Notes: a model not told the origin generated them from the letters alone. DNA of 64,000 nt from Lichenostomus cassidix (GCA_008360975.2 VLJF02000033.1:3720001-3784000), one strand, 5' to 3'; shown: positions 37,331 to 48,879, counted from the first letter of the stretch. A program made the numbers and translations.

Positions 37331-38305
37331 TCCTTTTGCAATAAACGCTTGTCAAGGCCGCGCTGTCCCTTGTGTCCCCTCAGCACCTGCAGCCCTGTCC
37401 CTTGCCTTGCTCCCCCTGCCCCGGGGGCTTCAGCCGAGCCAGAGCCTCTTCCCAGTGCTCCCAGTGCTCCCAGTCTGCCCGTGCAGCCTCCAGCAGCCAG
37501 CGAGGCCTTCAGCTGGGCCGGCAGAGAGGAGCTGCTGGGAGCTCCCGAATCAGTTTGGTTCCGTTTGTCCTTCCCAGCCTGGGGAACAACGATTTGGGAG
37601 TTTTCTGCCCAAACGCTGTCCGTTTTTCCGCGCAGCCCAAGGGGTTTGGGGAGATTTTGGCTTTTTGGGGGAAATGAAAGCGATGTGGGGACAAGGCGGG
37701 ATTGTCCCTCAGCTGTGTTCTGACCAATCAGAGTGGGAGACCGAGGAGTGGCGGGAGAATCAGCCAATGGGAGTGGAGGGTGGGATCTCCACAGGGCATA
37801 TAAAGGGGGTCACTGCAGGGAATTCCCCACGGGTTTTTAAAATGTCGGAGGAGAAAAAGGCCTGCAATGTCCCGGGCCGTGCTGGAGGCCAAGGAACCGC
37901 TGCTGCTCTGAACCGGCGGGAGGTGAAAACCGCTGTGACACTGTCCTCCTCACCCTGGTGTCCCTCGACAGCACACAATGCCTCAGGAACAGGCTGCTCT
38001 AGCAGGGATCCCCCACAAGTCCCGCCAGCAGCCACTTCCATGGCTCTGCAGGAGCTTCCCATGGCTCAGGGTCTCTCTCAGGCATCCCCTGCTCCGGCCT
38101 GGGCTCCTGCCGGGGCTGCAGGGGAGTCCCTGCTCCATCCCGGCCTCACCCACAGCTCACACCGAGCTGGACTTGCAGCTCCAGGTCACACCGAGCTCCC
38201 GCTGGCTGAGGGCAGCAGCGATTCTTTGTCCTCCTGCCCGGGCTGGGACACTGCAGGGCTGAGGAGCCAAAAAGCGAATTTTGGCCACAACCCCGGGATT
38301 GTCAT
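37330..38305 (+). promoter_or_regulatory. TATA/CCAAT promoter module after lectin D
   Basis: GACCAATCAG near 37720, AATCAGCCAAT near 37758 and CATATAAAG near 37796, then a leader containing an ATG near 37842. It is an inverted copy of 3955-4830. The open frame that follows runs through the module but matches no known protein and is not supported as a gene. Homology to the left arm ends near 38305. Confidence 0.6.
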
Positions 38306-38344
38306 TGCAGCGATTGGGGTGAGTGTGTGCCATGCGCAGAGCTC

Positions 38345-38880
38345 TCCCACCTCACTCCCATTGGCTGACTGTGCCGTCACTCCTCATTCTCGCGCGGTGA
38401 TTGGTCAAATAGAGGACAAGCACCGCCCTTGGTACCGCCCCGGTACCGCCATTGCTGCAGGGTCAGTGAGGGCTCGGGAGCGGCAGCGGCCGGAGCGCTG
38501 TGAGGCGGCGGAGCTCGGAGGCGGCGGAGCTCGGCGGTGACCGCAGCGCAGCGACCCGGGGACAGGAGAGACACCTCTGTGCTACCCACAGCAAGCGGGA
38601 CGAGCCAGCGCTGCTCCGGCACCGCCTCCTGCCGAGGCAGCAGCGGCAAGGAGACCGCGGGCAGCCGCTCCCTCAGCGGCCTCAGGCCAGCGGCAACACG
38701 GCGCCACAGCCAGGGAGGGAGGGAGGGAGGGAGACGGGAGAACGAAGCCGCCACAGCCCCCCTGCCGCCCCCTCCATCCCCTCCATCCGGCCGCAGCGAG
38801 CCCCGAGCCCCGGCACAAGCCAGCGCGGCTCCCAGCTGCTCTGAGGCTGTTTTTGAGCTCCCCGGGGTTCTCCAGAGACT
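38345..38880 (-). promoter_or_regulatory. CpG first-exon module and CCAAT block, pointing left
   Basis: The shared CpG module (38540-38850) is in minus orientation. A double-CCAAT block (38355-38405) lies beyond it and is followed by GC-rich sequence. No coding exon of a zinc-finger or lectin type follows to its left, so it is an orphan copy. Confidence 0.55.
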
Positions 38881-39364
38881 CTCCGGCAGTGCCGACTGTG
38901 CTGCAGGAGCGATGCGATGGGAGAGGAACGGCGTTTGTGTTTCTCTCTCCGAGAGCAGCAGTGGGTGCGGCAGAGATGAAATAATATGTGATGGGGAGGA
39001 GAAGCGGGCAGTGAATTTGGCTCAGACTCATCCCCCTTCCTGTGTCACTCCCGGGCTTTTAATTATTAAGGGAAAGGTGATTGCACAATCCTTCAGATGA
39101 GAACGGGCTGAGCAAGAAGCTGCAGGAAGGAAGCTCTGCTGCCCTCAACAGGCTCGGCGTGACCTGGAGCTGAAGGCGCTGCGAGCTGCGGGTGAGTCCG
39201 GGATGGAGCAGGACAAGTATTCCTCTCTATTTCTGCCCTGTTTCCGTTCGCATTTATCCTTCTTTGTGCACATTTTTATACACTTTTACCTTTTCTGCTA
39301 GTTAATCTTTTAGCTCCATGCAGCCCCTTCAGGGGAACTGAAAATTCCTGTTCCCTGCCCTTGA

Positions 39365-41462
39365 TCAGCCTGTAAACTTTCTGAGATTCTGTACCTGTTT
39401 AGAAGTTACCACTCCCTTTCCCAGCACAAAGTGTGGCAAGGACTCTGCGGGGAAAACCTGACACACCCAGGGCAGGGACTTACTGAACTCTGGCTCACCT
39501 TTATCCCTGGCCTGGGTGAGGTTTGATAAGGTCAGTGATAAAGCAGCTGATGACAGGACTTTATTTATTCCTCTGCCCCTGGGTTGGATCTTTATTCTCA
39601 ACAAAGAATTGAAATCTCTCGTCCCCAAACCAGTGAGGATTCCTGACAGATTTTACTCAGTTATACATTAAAAATAGAATTCATCCTTTTTCCCTTTCTG
39701 TGGCCAATGTGGAGTGGGTAAATCCCACAGAGTTCCCAAAGCCTTGCTGACTTGTTCCACTGTTCTTGCTATAAAATGGGACCCTCTGGCTGAGGACATT
39801 CCTGGAGGAGCTCCAAAGTGGGGAATTAATTGATTTAACGATATTTTCATTATTTCTTTTGCAGGAAAACACTTCAGATCACCTGGAAATTGCCCCAGTT
39901 AAAAGACAATTATCGCTCTCAATACACGGAAATGCTGTGAAGTCAATTTACCAAAAACCTCATTGTGAGTTTCCAGATTTGAGGGTCCCAATATTCACAG
40001 TATTTGGGTTATTTCTTCTACATGTGCCACACTTCTGAGTCTTTGAAGGTACAGTTTAGATCATTTTGGAGCTAATTCCTGTATTTTTAAAGTGTTTTAA
40101 CAATTTCTCTGCTCTCCAATGAGTGCACTGTTGCTCTCTGCTCACTCTTTCTCTCATAATCCCCTCAAGAACTGTCACGTCTCAAACAGAGGTGGCTGTC
40201 CATCCCCTGGGGGGAAATCTAGAATTTATCACCTCAGTTCACTGACAATCTCTTCTTCCATGGTCAGGTTGAATACCTTGCAGAGAAATCTCTTGTTGTG
40301 AAACCAAAATGTGAATTGCTTTTCTCTTCAGACTCCTTATCTGCATATCCTTATCTGCCCTGTCAGCCTAGCAGTTTCCTTATTTTGCCGTTATTGCAGT
40401 TTCCTGTTATGCTCTGCAGCACAGAATTACAGCTTTATTTGGCTTGTGCTGCTTCCAGCTAGTTTAATATTTGTGTTCTGTGTTTGATAAACACACTTTG
40501 TGCTCATGACAAACCTCTCCCTCCAGATGTCACTATGCAAAAACCACACTTAGCATCCTCCCAAATGTTTGCACTTCTTTCCCTCAGTTCCATTTTCCAT
40601 ATCTGTGCAAACAGTTTGTCCATCTGTGCTGAAACAACTCATGGCAAACCTTAGATTAAATTATATCCATCAGGGTGGGGAATGCAAATCCTGCGCTGCA
40701 TTTTCTGTTATAAACAAAGTTATTTCCTTCTGTGCCATTTCTAATCTGAGTTCTCTATCAACCTTGGCCTTTAAATCCAGTTGGCCTAAAATAAACTTCA
40801 GTTGTTTGTTTCATGTCCTGAATTGTTTTTTATTTTGGAGTCAGAAGCACAACAGGAGTTTGAATTTCAAAGGTGATTTTCTGTCCCACTGTACAACAGG
40901 ACTGAGCTCAGCCAGTGGCTCCTCTTGTGTCCCAAACCCTTCTGTCCCACCTGTGTCCCACAGAGCTCAGGCTCTGTGCCAGAGAGAATTTTGGGATCAT
41001 GAATCACCAACTTTGTCACTTTGACTTCTCACAATCAGCTGGGACACCCTTGACTCAGATTATTGAGCTGTTCAGGAAAATTTGCAGTGATTCACCCCTG
41101 AGCCCCTGGGATTTGTGCCAGAATTCCTTGGAAAAGATTTTTGCTCTCCAAAATGAATCATTACAGAGACTTTCTGGCAAGCCCAAAACCAGAACTCTGA
41201 TCAGTGTTTTCTTAGCCAAAGTAGGATCAGCAATAAACAAAATCTTCATGTTTAATGTCCAAAGTCAATACCATAATCATTAATTCCTGATCCATGCCCT
41301 GACCATCCCAAGAAAAGTGTGAAATTCCTTCAGTTTATGGCTCTGCTGAGTTTCCTTTGACCTCAGAGAATTTCCAACCCCAGAACTGTCCCAGTTCATT
41401 TTTGCACTGGCCTTCTGCCAGATTCCTTTTTTTGCTAAAAAGCTTAATAATTCAAGACTTGG
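39365..41462 (-). mobile_element. Decayed class I pol remnant, third copy (integrase side)
   Basis: The integrase-core-like frame is at 39850-39668 and the reverse-transcriptase-end-like frame at about 41564-41280, both minus. The remnant resumes after the ERVL-like provirus at 47409, so the two pieces are one older element split by a younger one. Confidence 0.65.
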
Positions 41463-41984
41463 TGTGTTGGTTTGAAAACAAACCAGTGGGAGATCACAAG
41501 TCAAGATTGAAATTAAAAATAAGTGAAATAATACAAGGAAAAGCACTGACAAAGTCAGATACAACCTAACACCCTGTTAGGGTGGTAGTAGCAGTCCAAC
41601 TGAAGTAGTCCAGTTGAAGCGGTGATCCTGTGAAGGTCTAGTCTCCAGCTGAAGATCCAGTGGTAGCTCTGGTCCTCTGGGAACCCAGTAGACAGGGCTA
41701 GCTCAGGCAGTTCCAAGGCCAGGTTATATCCACGTGGGAACACCTGGTTCCTCCCTCCTGGGCAGAGCATCCCACAATGGGATGAGATAAGTCCATAAGT
41801 CACACGGTGGGTCCCTGATGGCCCATTGCCTGTCATGCGGGGTGGGTCATTAGCAGCTGGTAACAGCTAACGGATGGCCCATTGCCTGTCATCCGGAGTG
41901 GGTCATTAGCAGGTGATAGCAGCTAACGGCCCACAGCTGGTGGTAATAGAATACTTAACTACATCAATATTGCAACCTAGGACA

Positions 41985-44900
41985 TTATCCACCCCTTATT
42001 CTATTACCATCTACACAGTTCTCACTTAAGATAAGGTCTCCTTGTGGTACACAACAGGTTTCTCCATCTGCCTGCATCACCCACCAAGTATAACCAGGTC
42101 CTTGGGCAAAAACCACTCCACGGATGGGTTTGCCTTTCCCTGAGGTGGGACTAATCCAAACAGTCTTTCCTAAAAAACCTCTTACGTGTACCACAGGGAC
42201 TTTATCTCCATCCACTGTGTGCCAAGGTTCGGACTCGGCAGGACCGGCTCGATTGATAGAACCCCTTGTGTTAACCATCCAGGTGGCCTTTGCTAAGTTC
42301 AGTTCCCAATTTTTGAAGGTTCCCCCACCAAGTGCCTTCAAAGTTGTCTTCAGTAGTCCGTTGCACCGTTCAACTTTCCCGGCAGCTGGTGCATGATAGG
42401 GGATATGGTATATCCATTCAATTCCGTGTTCTCTAGCCCAGGTGCTTATGAGGCCGTTCTTGAAATGGGTTCCATTGTCAGACTCGATTCTCTCAGGGGT
42501 ACCATGTCTCCACAGGACTTGCTTTTCCATACCCAAGATGGTGTTCCGGGCAGTAGCATGAGGCACAGGGTAGGTCTCTAACCATCCCGTGGTTGCTTCC
42601 ACCATGGTCAACACGTAGCGCTTTCCTTGACGGGTTTGGGGAAGTGTGATGTAGTCAACTTGCCATACTTCCCCATACCTGTACTTTGACCATCGTCCAC
42701 CATACCACAGAGGCTTCACCCGCTTGGCCTGTTTGATTGCAGCGCAAGTCTCACAGCTGTGGATGACCAGTGAGATGTTGTCCATGGTCAAGTCCACCCC
42801 TCGGTCACGAGCCCACCTGTATGTCGCATCTCTCCCTTGATGACCAGAGGCATCATGGGCCCAACGAGCTAGAAATAATTCTCCTTTGTGCTGCCAGTCC
42901 AGATCCACCTGTGACACTTCCACCTTGGCAGCTCGGTCCACCTGCTTGTTGTTACGATGCTCTTCATTAGCCCGACTCTTAGGAACATGTGCATCCACAT
43001 GTCGAACTTTCACAGTCAGCTTTTCTGCCCGGGTGGCGATGTCCTGCCAAATCTCAGCGGCCCAGATGGGTTTTCCTCTGCGCTGCCAGTTAGCCTTTCT
43101 CCAGCGATCTAACCATCCCCACAGTGCATTGGCTACCATCCAAGAGTCGGTGTAGAGATAGAGCCTTGGCCATTTCTCTCGTTCGGCAATATCCAAAGCC
43201 AGTTGGATGGCTTTAAGCTCTGCGACCTGACTCGATCCACCTTGTCCCTCGGTAGCCTGTACAGCTTGTCGTGTGGGGCTCCACACTGCAGCTTTCCATT
43301 TCCGATCTGCGCCTACAATTCGGCAGGAACCATCGGTGAAGAGGGCATAGCATCTTTCACTCTCCGGCAGCTCGTTATACGGGGGTGCTTCCTCGGCACG
43401 TGCTACTTGCTCCTCTGCTTCTTCTGAAGATAATTTAAAAGTCTCACCTTCAGGCCAGTTTGTTATAATTTCCAGAATCCCAGGGCGATTCGGGTTTCCA
43501 ATACGGGCGCGCTGTGTGATGAGGGCAATCCATTTGCTCCACGTGGCATCAGTGGCATGGTGGGTAGTGGGAACCCTTCCCTTGAACATCCACCCCAGCA
43601 CTGGCAGTCGGGGTGCAAGGAGAAGTTGTGTTTCTGTGCCGATCACCTCTGAGGCGGCTTGGACTCCTTCGTAAGCTGCCAAGATTTCTTTCTCGGTGGG
43701 AGTGTAGTTGACTTCAGACCCTCTGTAACTTCGACTCCAGAATCCCAGTGGTCGACCTCGGGTCTCACCGGGCACCTTCTGCCAAAGGCTCCAGGACAGA
43801 CCATGGCTCCCGGCTGCAGAGTAAAGCACATTCTTTACCTCTGGTCCTGTCCTGACTGGGCCAAGTGCTACTGCATGAGCGATCTCCTGTTTGATCTGGG
43901 TGAAGGCTTGCTGCTGTTCAGGGCCCCAGTGGAAATCATTCTTCTTGCGGGTTATGAGGTAGAGAGGACTCACGATCTGGCTGTACTCAGGGATGTGCAT
44001 TCTCCAAAAGCCTATGGCACCTAGGAAAGCTTGCATCTCCTTCTTGTTGGTTGGTGGAGACATCGCGATGATCTTATTGATGACCTCAGAAGGAATCTGA
44101 CGCCGTCCGTCTTGCCACTTTACTCCCAGGAACTGGATCTCTCGGGCACGTCCCTTGACTTTGCTCTTCTTGATGGCGAAACCAGCTTCCAGGAGAATTC
44201 TGATGATTTTCTCTCCTTTCCCAAATACTTCCGTTGCTGTGTCCCCCCACACAATGATGTCATCAATATACTGCAGATGTTCTGGAGCCTCACCCTTTTC
44301 CAGTGCAGCCTGGATCAGTCCATGGCAGATGGTGGGACTGTGCTTCCCCCCCTGGGGCAGTCGGTTCCACGTGTACTGCACACCTCTCCAGGTGAAAGCA
44401 AACTGAGGCCTGCACTCTGCTGCCAGAGGAATGGAGAAAAAGGCATTGGCAATATCAATGGTCGCATACCACTTTGCTGCTTTGGATTCCAGCTCATACT
44501 GAAGTTCCAACATGTCCGGTACAGCAGCACTCAGTGGTGGTGTGACTTCATTCAGGCCACGGTAATCCACTGTCAGTCTCCATTCTTCACTGGACTTACG
44601 CACCGGCCATATGGGGCTGTTAAAGGGTGAGTGAGCCTTGCTGACCACCCCTTGGCTCTCCAGATCCCGAATCATCTTATGGATGGGGGCCACAGAGTCT
44701 CTGTCAGTGCGGTATTGCCGGCGATGCACTGTTGCTGTAGTAATTGGTACCCGCTGTTCTTCAATTCTCAGTAGTCCTACAGCAGACGGGTTATCTGAGA
44801 GACCAGGCAGGGTATTCAGTTGTCTTATGTCTTCTGTCTCTATGGCTGCTATCCCAAAAGCCCAGCGATGTCCCTTCGGGTCCTTGAAATATCCACTCCT

Positions 44901-45149
44901 GAGATAATCTATGCCGAGGATGCATGGGGCATCTGGACCAGTCACAATGGGGTGTTTCTGCCACTCATTCCCAGTTAAACTCACTTCAGCTTCCAGTACA
45001 GTCAGCTGCTGGGATCCTCCTGTCACCCCAGAAATAGAAATGGATTCGGTCCCCACATACCTGGATGGCATCAGGGTGCACTGAGTGCCGGTGTCAACCA
45101 AAGCCGTGTATCTTTGTGGGTCAGACGTGCCAGGCCATCGGATCCACAC
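41985..45149 (-). CDS. pol: ERVL-like pol: protease, reverse transcriptase, RNase H, integrase
   Basis: An uninterrupted frame of about 1054 codons. Domains in order: aspartic protease with LVDTG at residues 17-21; reverse transcriptase with LPQGGKHSPTICHGL and the YIDD active-site box near 292-295; RNase H with FTDGS near 602-606; integrase with an HH-CC zinc region from about 763 and catalytic residues in VDYI (about 830), SDNGTHF (about 893) and VERCNG (about 925). It copies and integrates the element's own genome. The N terminus is presumably made as a gag-pro-pol fusion, as there is no clear own start. The stop TAA at 41987-41985 abuts the LTR. All key residues listed are present; activity is untested. 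Confidence 0.93.
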   Translation of the reverse strand: MWIRWPGTSDPQRYTALVDTGTQCTLMPSRYVGTESISISGVTGGSQQLTVLEAEVSLTGNEWQKHPIVTGPDAPCILGIDYLRSGYFKDPKGHRWAFGIAAIETEDIRQLNTLPGLSDNPSAVGLLRIEEQRVPITTATVHRRQYRTDRDSVAPIHKMIRDLESQGVVSKAHSPFNSPIWPVRKSSEEWRLTVDYRGLNEVTPPLSAAVPDMLELQYELESKAAKWYATIDIANAFFSIPLAAECRPQFAFTWRGVQYTWNRLPQGGKHSPTICHGLIQAALEKGEAPEHLQYIDDIIVWGDTATEVFGKGEKIIRILLEAGFAIKKSKVKGRAREIQFLGVKWQDGRRQIPSEVINKIIAMSPPTNKKEMQAFLGAIGFWRMHIPEYSQIVSPLYLITRKKNDFHWGPEQQQAFTQIKQEIAHAVALGPVRTGPEVKNVLYSAAGSHGLSWSLWQKVPGETRGRPLGFWSRSYRGSEVNYTPTEKEILAAYEGVQAASEVIGTETQLLLAPRLPVLGWMFKGRVPTTHHATDATWSKWIALITQRARIGNPNRPGILEIITNWPEGETFKLSSEEAEEQVARAEEAPPYNELPESERCYALFTDGSCRIVGADRKWKAAVWSPTRQAVQATEGQGGSSQVAELKAIQLALDIAEREKWPRLYLYTDSWMVANALWGWLDRWRKANWQRRGKPIWAAEIWQDIATRAEKLTVKVRHVDAHVPKSRANEEHRNNKQVDRAAKVEVSQVDLDWQHKGELFLARWAHDASGHQGRDATYRWARDRGVDLTMDNISLVIHSCETCAAIKQAKRVKPLWYGGRWSKYRYGEVWQVDYITLPQTRQGKRYVLTMVEATTGWLETYPVPHATARNTILGMEKQVLWRHGTPERIESDNGTHFKNGLISTWAREHGIEWIYHIPYHAPAAGKVERCNGLLKTTLKALGGGTFKNWELNLAKATWMVNTRGSINRAGPAESEPWHTVDGDKVPVVHVRGFLGKTVWISPTSGKGKPIRGVVFAQGPGYTWWVMQADGETCCVPQGDLILSENCVDGNRIRGG

Positions 45150-45391
45150 AGTCCAATAGATCCGATTATCCCTTTCCTCTACCTGGCTAGAGGCAGGGCT
45201 CCTCTAATCCTGTTTTTGGTGCATGACGTTCTTCTCCTGTAAAAGTGTTCCTGAGGTCCCTTCAAGTGGATCAGTCATATTATCACTTCCATTCTGTCTG
45301 GAGTTCTGTCCACAAGAGACTGGGGCAGTGTTGTACCTAGATGAGCCTCCTGAAGTTGATGTTTCTTTTTTCAATTCACGTACCCGGGCTG

Positions 45392-46400
45392 CTAAGGTGG
45401 AGGGGGTTTCCTATCCCACTTTCTCATGTCTTCCCCATGCTCCTGCAGGAAAAACCAGAGGTCACGTCGTGGAGTTTGTCTTCTTTCCTTGGCTGGGGAA
45501 TGTCTGCTCCTGATGGCAGAGACTCGGGTTGGTTTTGGTGTGGCATGGAAAAATCCTTCTTTGAGCTCTTTCCTTAGTTTCTGATTCTCTTCAATTAAGC
45601 TCCGGACTTGCGCGGCCAGGTTTGTTTCTACCGATGAGACCTGGGTGCGTAGTGGAGCGGTGACAGTGTCCTCGTAGATTCTCAGTTTGTTTGCTAACAC
45701 GCCCACCTGGTCTTCGCCTTCCCTCCACTGCAGTGTTGCCAGGTAACGAGAGTATATCTCTGGTCCGAGCCGCGCGAATCTTAGCCACATTTGTGAAGTG
45801 CACTGGACATTATCTGGGCTCTTGGGGAATCTCTCGTTGTCCGAGAAAATGATCTCTAGCACAGCCAATTCCCTCAGGCATCGGATACCTTGTTCTATTG
45901 TGTTCCATTTTCTCTGGTGCATCTGGAGGTCTTCTTTGCACAGGTATCTGTCCCGTACACTCAGCAGCAATCGCCGCCAGAGGCTGAGAGTTTCCTGGGT
46001 TTTCCCAATCCCCTGGTCAATGACCACATCCTGAGACAGGGATCCCAGTTGTCTGGCCTCACTTCCATCCAGAATAGTGTCATTAGCTGCGGCGTCCCAG
46101 ATACGGAGCAGCCAGGTCAAGATGGACTCATTCGCTTGCCGGGTGAATTCCCTCCGTAGGTCACGCAGCTCCCCCAGGGATAGAGAGCGAGTGATGATCT
46201 CCGGTTCTGTCTCTTCTGCTTGGTGGGATGGTCCTGCCGCATCCTCATCAGTCGCTATGCGGACTGATTTGCTCTTGGATTTCTTTTTCTGGACGGGGGC
46301 AACCGCTACTGGCTTTGGCTGTTCTGATTTGGTAATAGTCTGTGTTGAGACGTCGACTGCTCTTTTGGTTCTTTTCCTCTTGCCTGCTGATTTGCTTCGT
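45392..46400 (-). CDS. gag: ERVL-like gag (start uncertain)
   Basis: An open minus-strand frame ending at 45392. It begins with a basic Lys/Arg-rich stretch, continues with a helical central part (capsid-like position) and ends in a segment with coiled-coil character and a proline run. It encodes the presumed structural polyprotein of the provirus. The true start lies upstream of the TTG-started frame at 46120 and was not fixed. Between 45392 and the pol frame the reading frames are broken over about 240 bases, so expression of pol would need recoding or is lost. No zinc knuckle was recognised. Confidence 0.7.
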
Positions 46401-46409
46401 TTCTCCTCC

Positions 46410-46841
46410 TCAAGAAGACAAAGTATTTTTCTGTTCTTCAGCAGCTGTGCTGGTCGCAGAGAAGAAAGAAAACAGAACTAACAGGAAGATTATGCCATCC
46501 TTAGCATCCAGAAAGAACTCAATATTGTCAAAGATGGCTGTGCCTGACCTGAAATGCTGGAAGAAACCACTCTCTCCTCCTAGCCCGAGAGGGTGGGTGC
46601 GATTGCTGAGGAGGTCCCAGACGAAGCAGCTTAGGTTAGGCCAGGCAGACAAAGTCGAGTATATATTCCGAATGGTGTTCATTGCCTCACAGGTTACCAT
46701 GCAATAGGCATAATAAACCAATACAGCAATTCTCATGCCATTCCCTGGTCGCAACAGGAGCAATGCAACGGGTAGATAGTTTCCCATTTGAGGGAAAATA
46801 TAAAGGGTAAGATACATTACCCACATAGACAGGCTGAGCAT
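46410..46841 (-). CDS. Hydrophobic leader frame before ERVL-like gag
   Basis: About 143 codons from ATG 46841, lying between the primer-binding site and gag. It has several long hydrophobic stretches (one near the N terminus, one near the middle, one close to the C terminus), so a multi-pass membrane protein is predicted. I do not recognise the family. It overlaps the start of the gag frame in another frame. It could be a leader protein of this retroelement or a chance frame. Confidence 0.4.
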   Translation of the reverse strand: MLSLSMWVMYLTLYIFPQMGNYLPVALLLLRPGNGMRIAVLVYYAYCMVTCEAMNTIRNIYSTLSAWPNLSCFVWDLLSNRTHPLGLGGESGFFQHFRSGTAIFDNIEFFLDAKDGIIFLLVLFSFFSATSTAAEEQKNTLSS

Positions 46842-46874
46842 GGTGATAGGATTTTCTGAGTTTCCCCAGGTCGA

Positions 46875-46892
46875 GCCCCACGTTGGGCGCCA
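46875..46892 (-). promoter_or_regulatory. Primer-binding site, lysine-tRNA type
   Basis: TGGCGCCCAACGTGGGGC on the minus strand, a few bases after the 5' LTR end. This is the standard sequence complementary to the 3' end of tRNA-Lys(1,2). Confidence 0.85.
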
Positions 46893-47408
46893 AAAAATGT
46901 GTTGGTTTGAAAACAAACCAGTGGGAGATCACAAGTCAAGATTGAAATTAAAAATAAGTGAAATAATACAAGGAAAAGCACTGACAAAGTCAGATACAAC
47001 CTAACACCCTGTTAGGGTGGTAGTAGCAGTCCAACTGAAGTAGTCCAGTTGAAGCGGTGATCCTGTGAAGGTCTCGTCTCCAGCTGAAGATCCAGTGGTA
47101 GCTCTGGTCCTCTGGGAACCCAGTAGACAGGGCTAGCTCAGGCAGTTCCAGGGCCAGGTTATATCCACGTGGGAACACCTGGTTCCTCCCTCCTGGGCAG
47201 AGCATCCCACAATGGGATGAGATAAGTCCATGAGTCACACGGTGGGTCCTTGATGGCCCATTGCCTGTCATGAGGGGTGGGTCGTTAGCAGCTGGTAACA
47301 GCTAACGGATGGCCCATTGCCTGTCATCCGGAGTGGGTGATAGCAGCTAACGGCCCACAGCTGGTGGTAATAGAATACTTAACTACATCAATATTGCAAC
47401 CTAGGACA

Positions 47409-48500
47409 CTTGGGTCTCAGCCCTGTCCTTCAGTGCCTCTCAGGAAAACATCAGAGCCCATTGGAGATTAAAACTCTTATTTTCCACTCATTCCTTTGCC
47501 AGTGGATTCCCAAAAATTGTGGGGCTGATTTGAAATCCTCCTGCTAACTCAGGCCTGGCTGTGGATTTTCCACTCAAATGTGCAAAGCTCCTGGCTGGAA
47601 TGGCCAGAGATGTGCAGGAAATGTGTCCTTTAAATCTCTGCAGGGAATCCTCCCACATTCTCTCCCAGTGTGGTTAGGAGTGTGGATGGATTAGCTCTCA
47701 TCTCTTATTAATTGCTATTAACTCTTGTGCTAATTGATCATCTTTGCCATTAGATTTTGGCACTAGGAAATTGGGGGATATTTTAATGAGCTTCACATTC
47801 CACCAGGAACAAACACCCTAAAAACCTGTTAGTGACAGGTCAGGAGCCTTTTCACCTTTCCAGTTTTTGAGGATTTTGTAATATCTGTGCCTGTTTGTAG
47901 TTTTAGTTTCATTCTTGCAGGTTCTGCTCTCTGTGATTTTCCAGAAATCTCCCTGCCCCCACAATATCCTTTGTAATAGATCAGATTAGGAAGTTCCTTT
48001 CCTGTCCCATGAGAATTGAAGGATACACCTATTTACACTCAGGACTAGATTCACATTAGACTCACTGTTTTTCATCTGAATTTCCCCTTTGTGAGACCTT
48101 ATCACTTCCTTCAGTTGTTTCCAGCCTATTTCCTCCTAATAATTGTCCAGGAGAGCTGGGCAGGTGCAATAATCCACAAGTTTTTCATCATTTCCCCAGT
48201 TTGAAATTAATTGGGTGGAAAAGACACTAATTTCACTGGCAGTTGTGACAAAGTCACCACTTCATTCCCTTGCAGGATGTTTAATTTGGAATAAAGAGCT
48301 CCTGTGCCTACCAAAAATCCCAATTTTCCATTTCCCAGAGGCAGAAACTTCTGGTTCTCTTCACAATTTCTCTGCTCTTGCCAGGAGAAAGAGCTCAGAG
48401 GAGTCCTGGGTTTCACCTGAGGATCCCAAAGTCCATCCTTTTATCAAATGCACTTGGATTTGTTCTCAATCTTCCTAATGAAGGTTGAGGAACTGAACTT
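47409..48500 (-). mobile_element. Decayed class I pol remnant, third copy (protease side)
   Basis: Continuation of the remnant interrupted by the provirus. The protease-like segment with FLVGTG lies near 48350-48270 on the minus strand, matching 10.75 and 31.75 kb. 48.5-48.9 kb is non-coding AT-rich sequence matching the arms. Confidence 0.6.
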
Positions 48501-48879
48501 CTTTGTCATGAGACTCCAGCCTGGAGACAGCATGCTCTGCTGACTTCATGTCTAAATGATTTTATTATTTTATTGTCCTTAATCATTTATTGTCTCCTTA
48601 TCACATTATCATTTAATGATTTATTGTGTCCTTATCCAACAGCTGGCCTGTTTATACCCTCTGTGGATTTGACTTCAGGCCTAAATTTTATTAACTTTCT
48701 TCCTTTTGATAATGTGAATGCTTAGAGCAGACTTGGCCTGTGCTATAGCTGGAACAACAGTGAAAAATAATTTGGTTTATTATCAACCAAAGCAGAGCAG
48801 GAGAATGAGAAATGAACCAAATCCTAAAGGAAACAACTTCCCCATAGCTCTCCCTCCTTCCTGATTCCCCTGGGGACCC

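Larger units (their letters stand above)
41463..47408 (-). mobile_element. Full-length ERVL-like provirus
   Basis: Two LTRs (3' LTR 41463-41984, 5' LTR 46898-47408) bracket gag and pol on the minus strand, with a perfect 5-bp duplication CTTGG at 41458-41462 and 47409-47413. By eye the LTRs differ at six bases plus one 11-bp gap, so the insertion is fairly recent. The pol frame runs right up to the 3' LTR and leaves no room for env. This arrangement and the SPTICHGL reverse-transcriptase motif fit class III ERVL. The primer-binding site (46892-46875) instead reads like the lysine-tRNA type. Confidence 0.93.

Noticed and set aside
37407..38540. 377-codon frame through the promoter module
   Set aside because: It crosses the CCAAT and TATA elements and runs into unrelated CpG sequence; its mirrored copy at 4 kb is broken.
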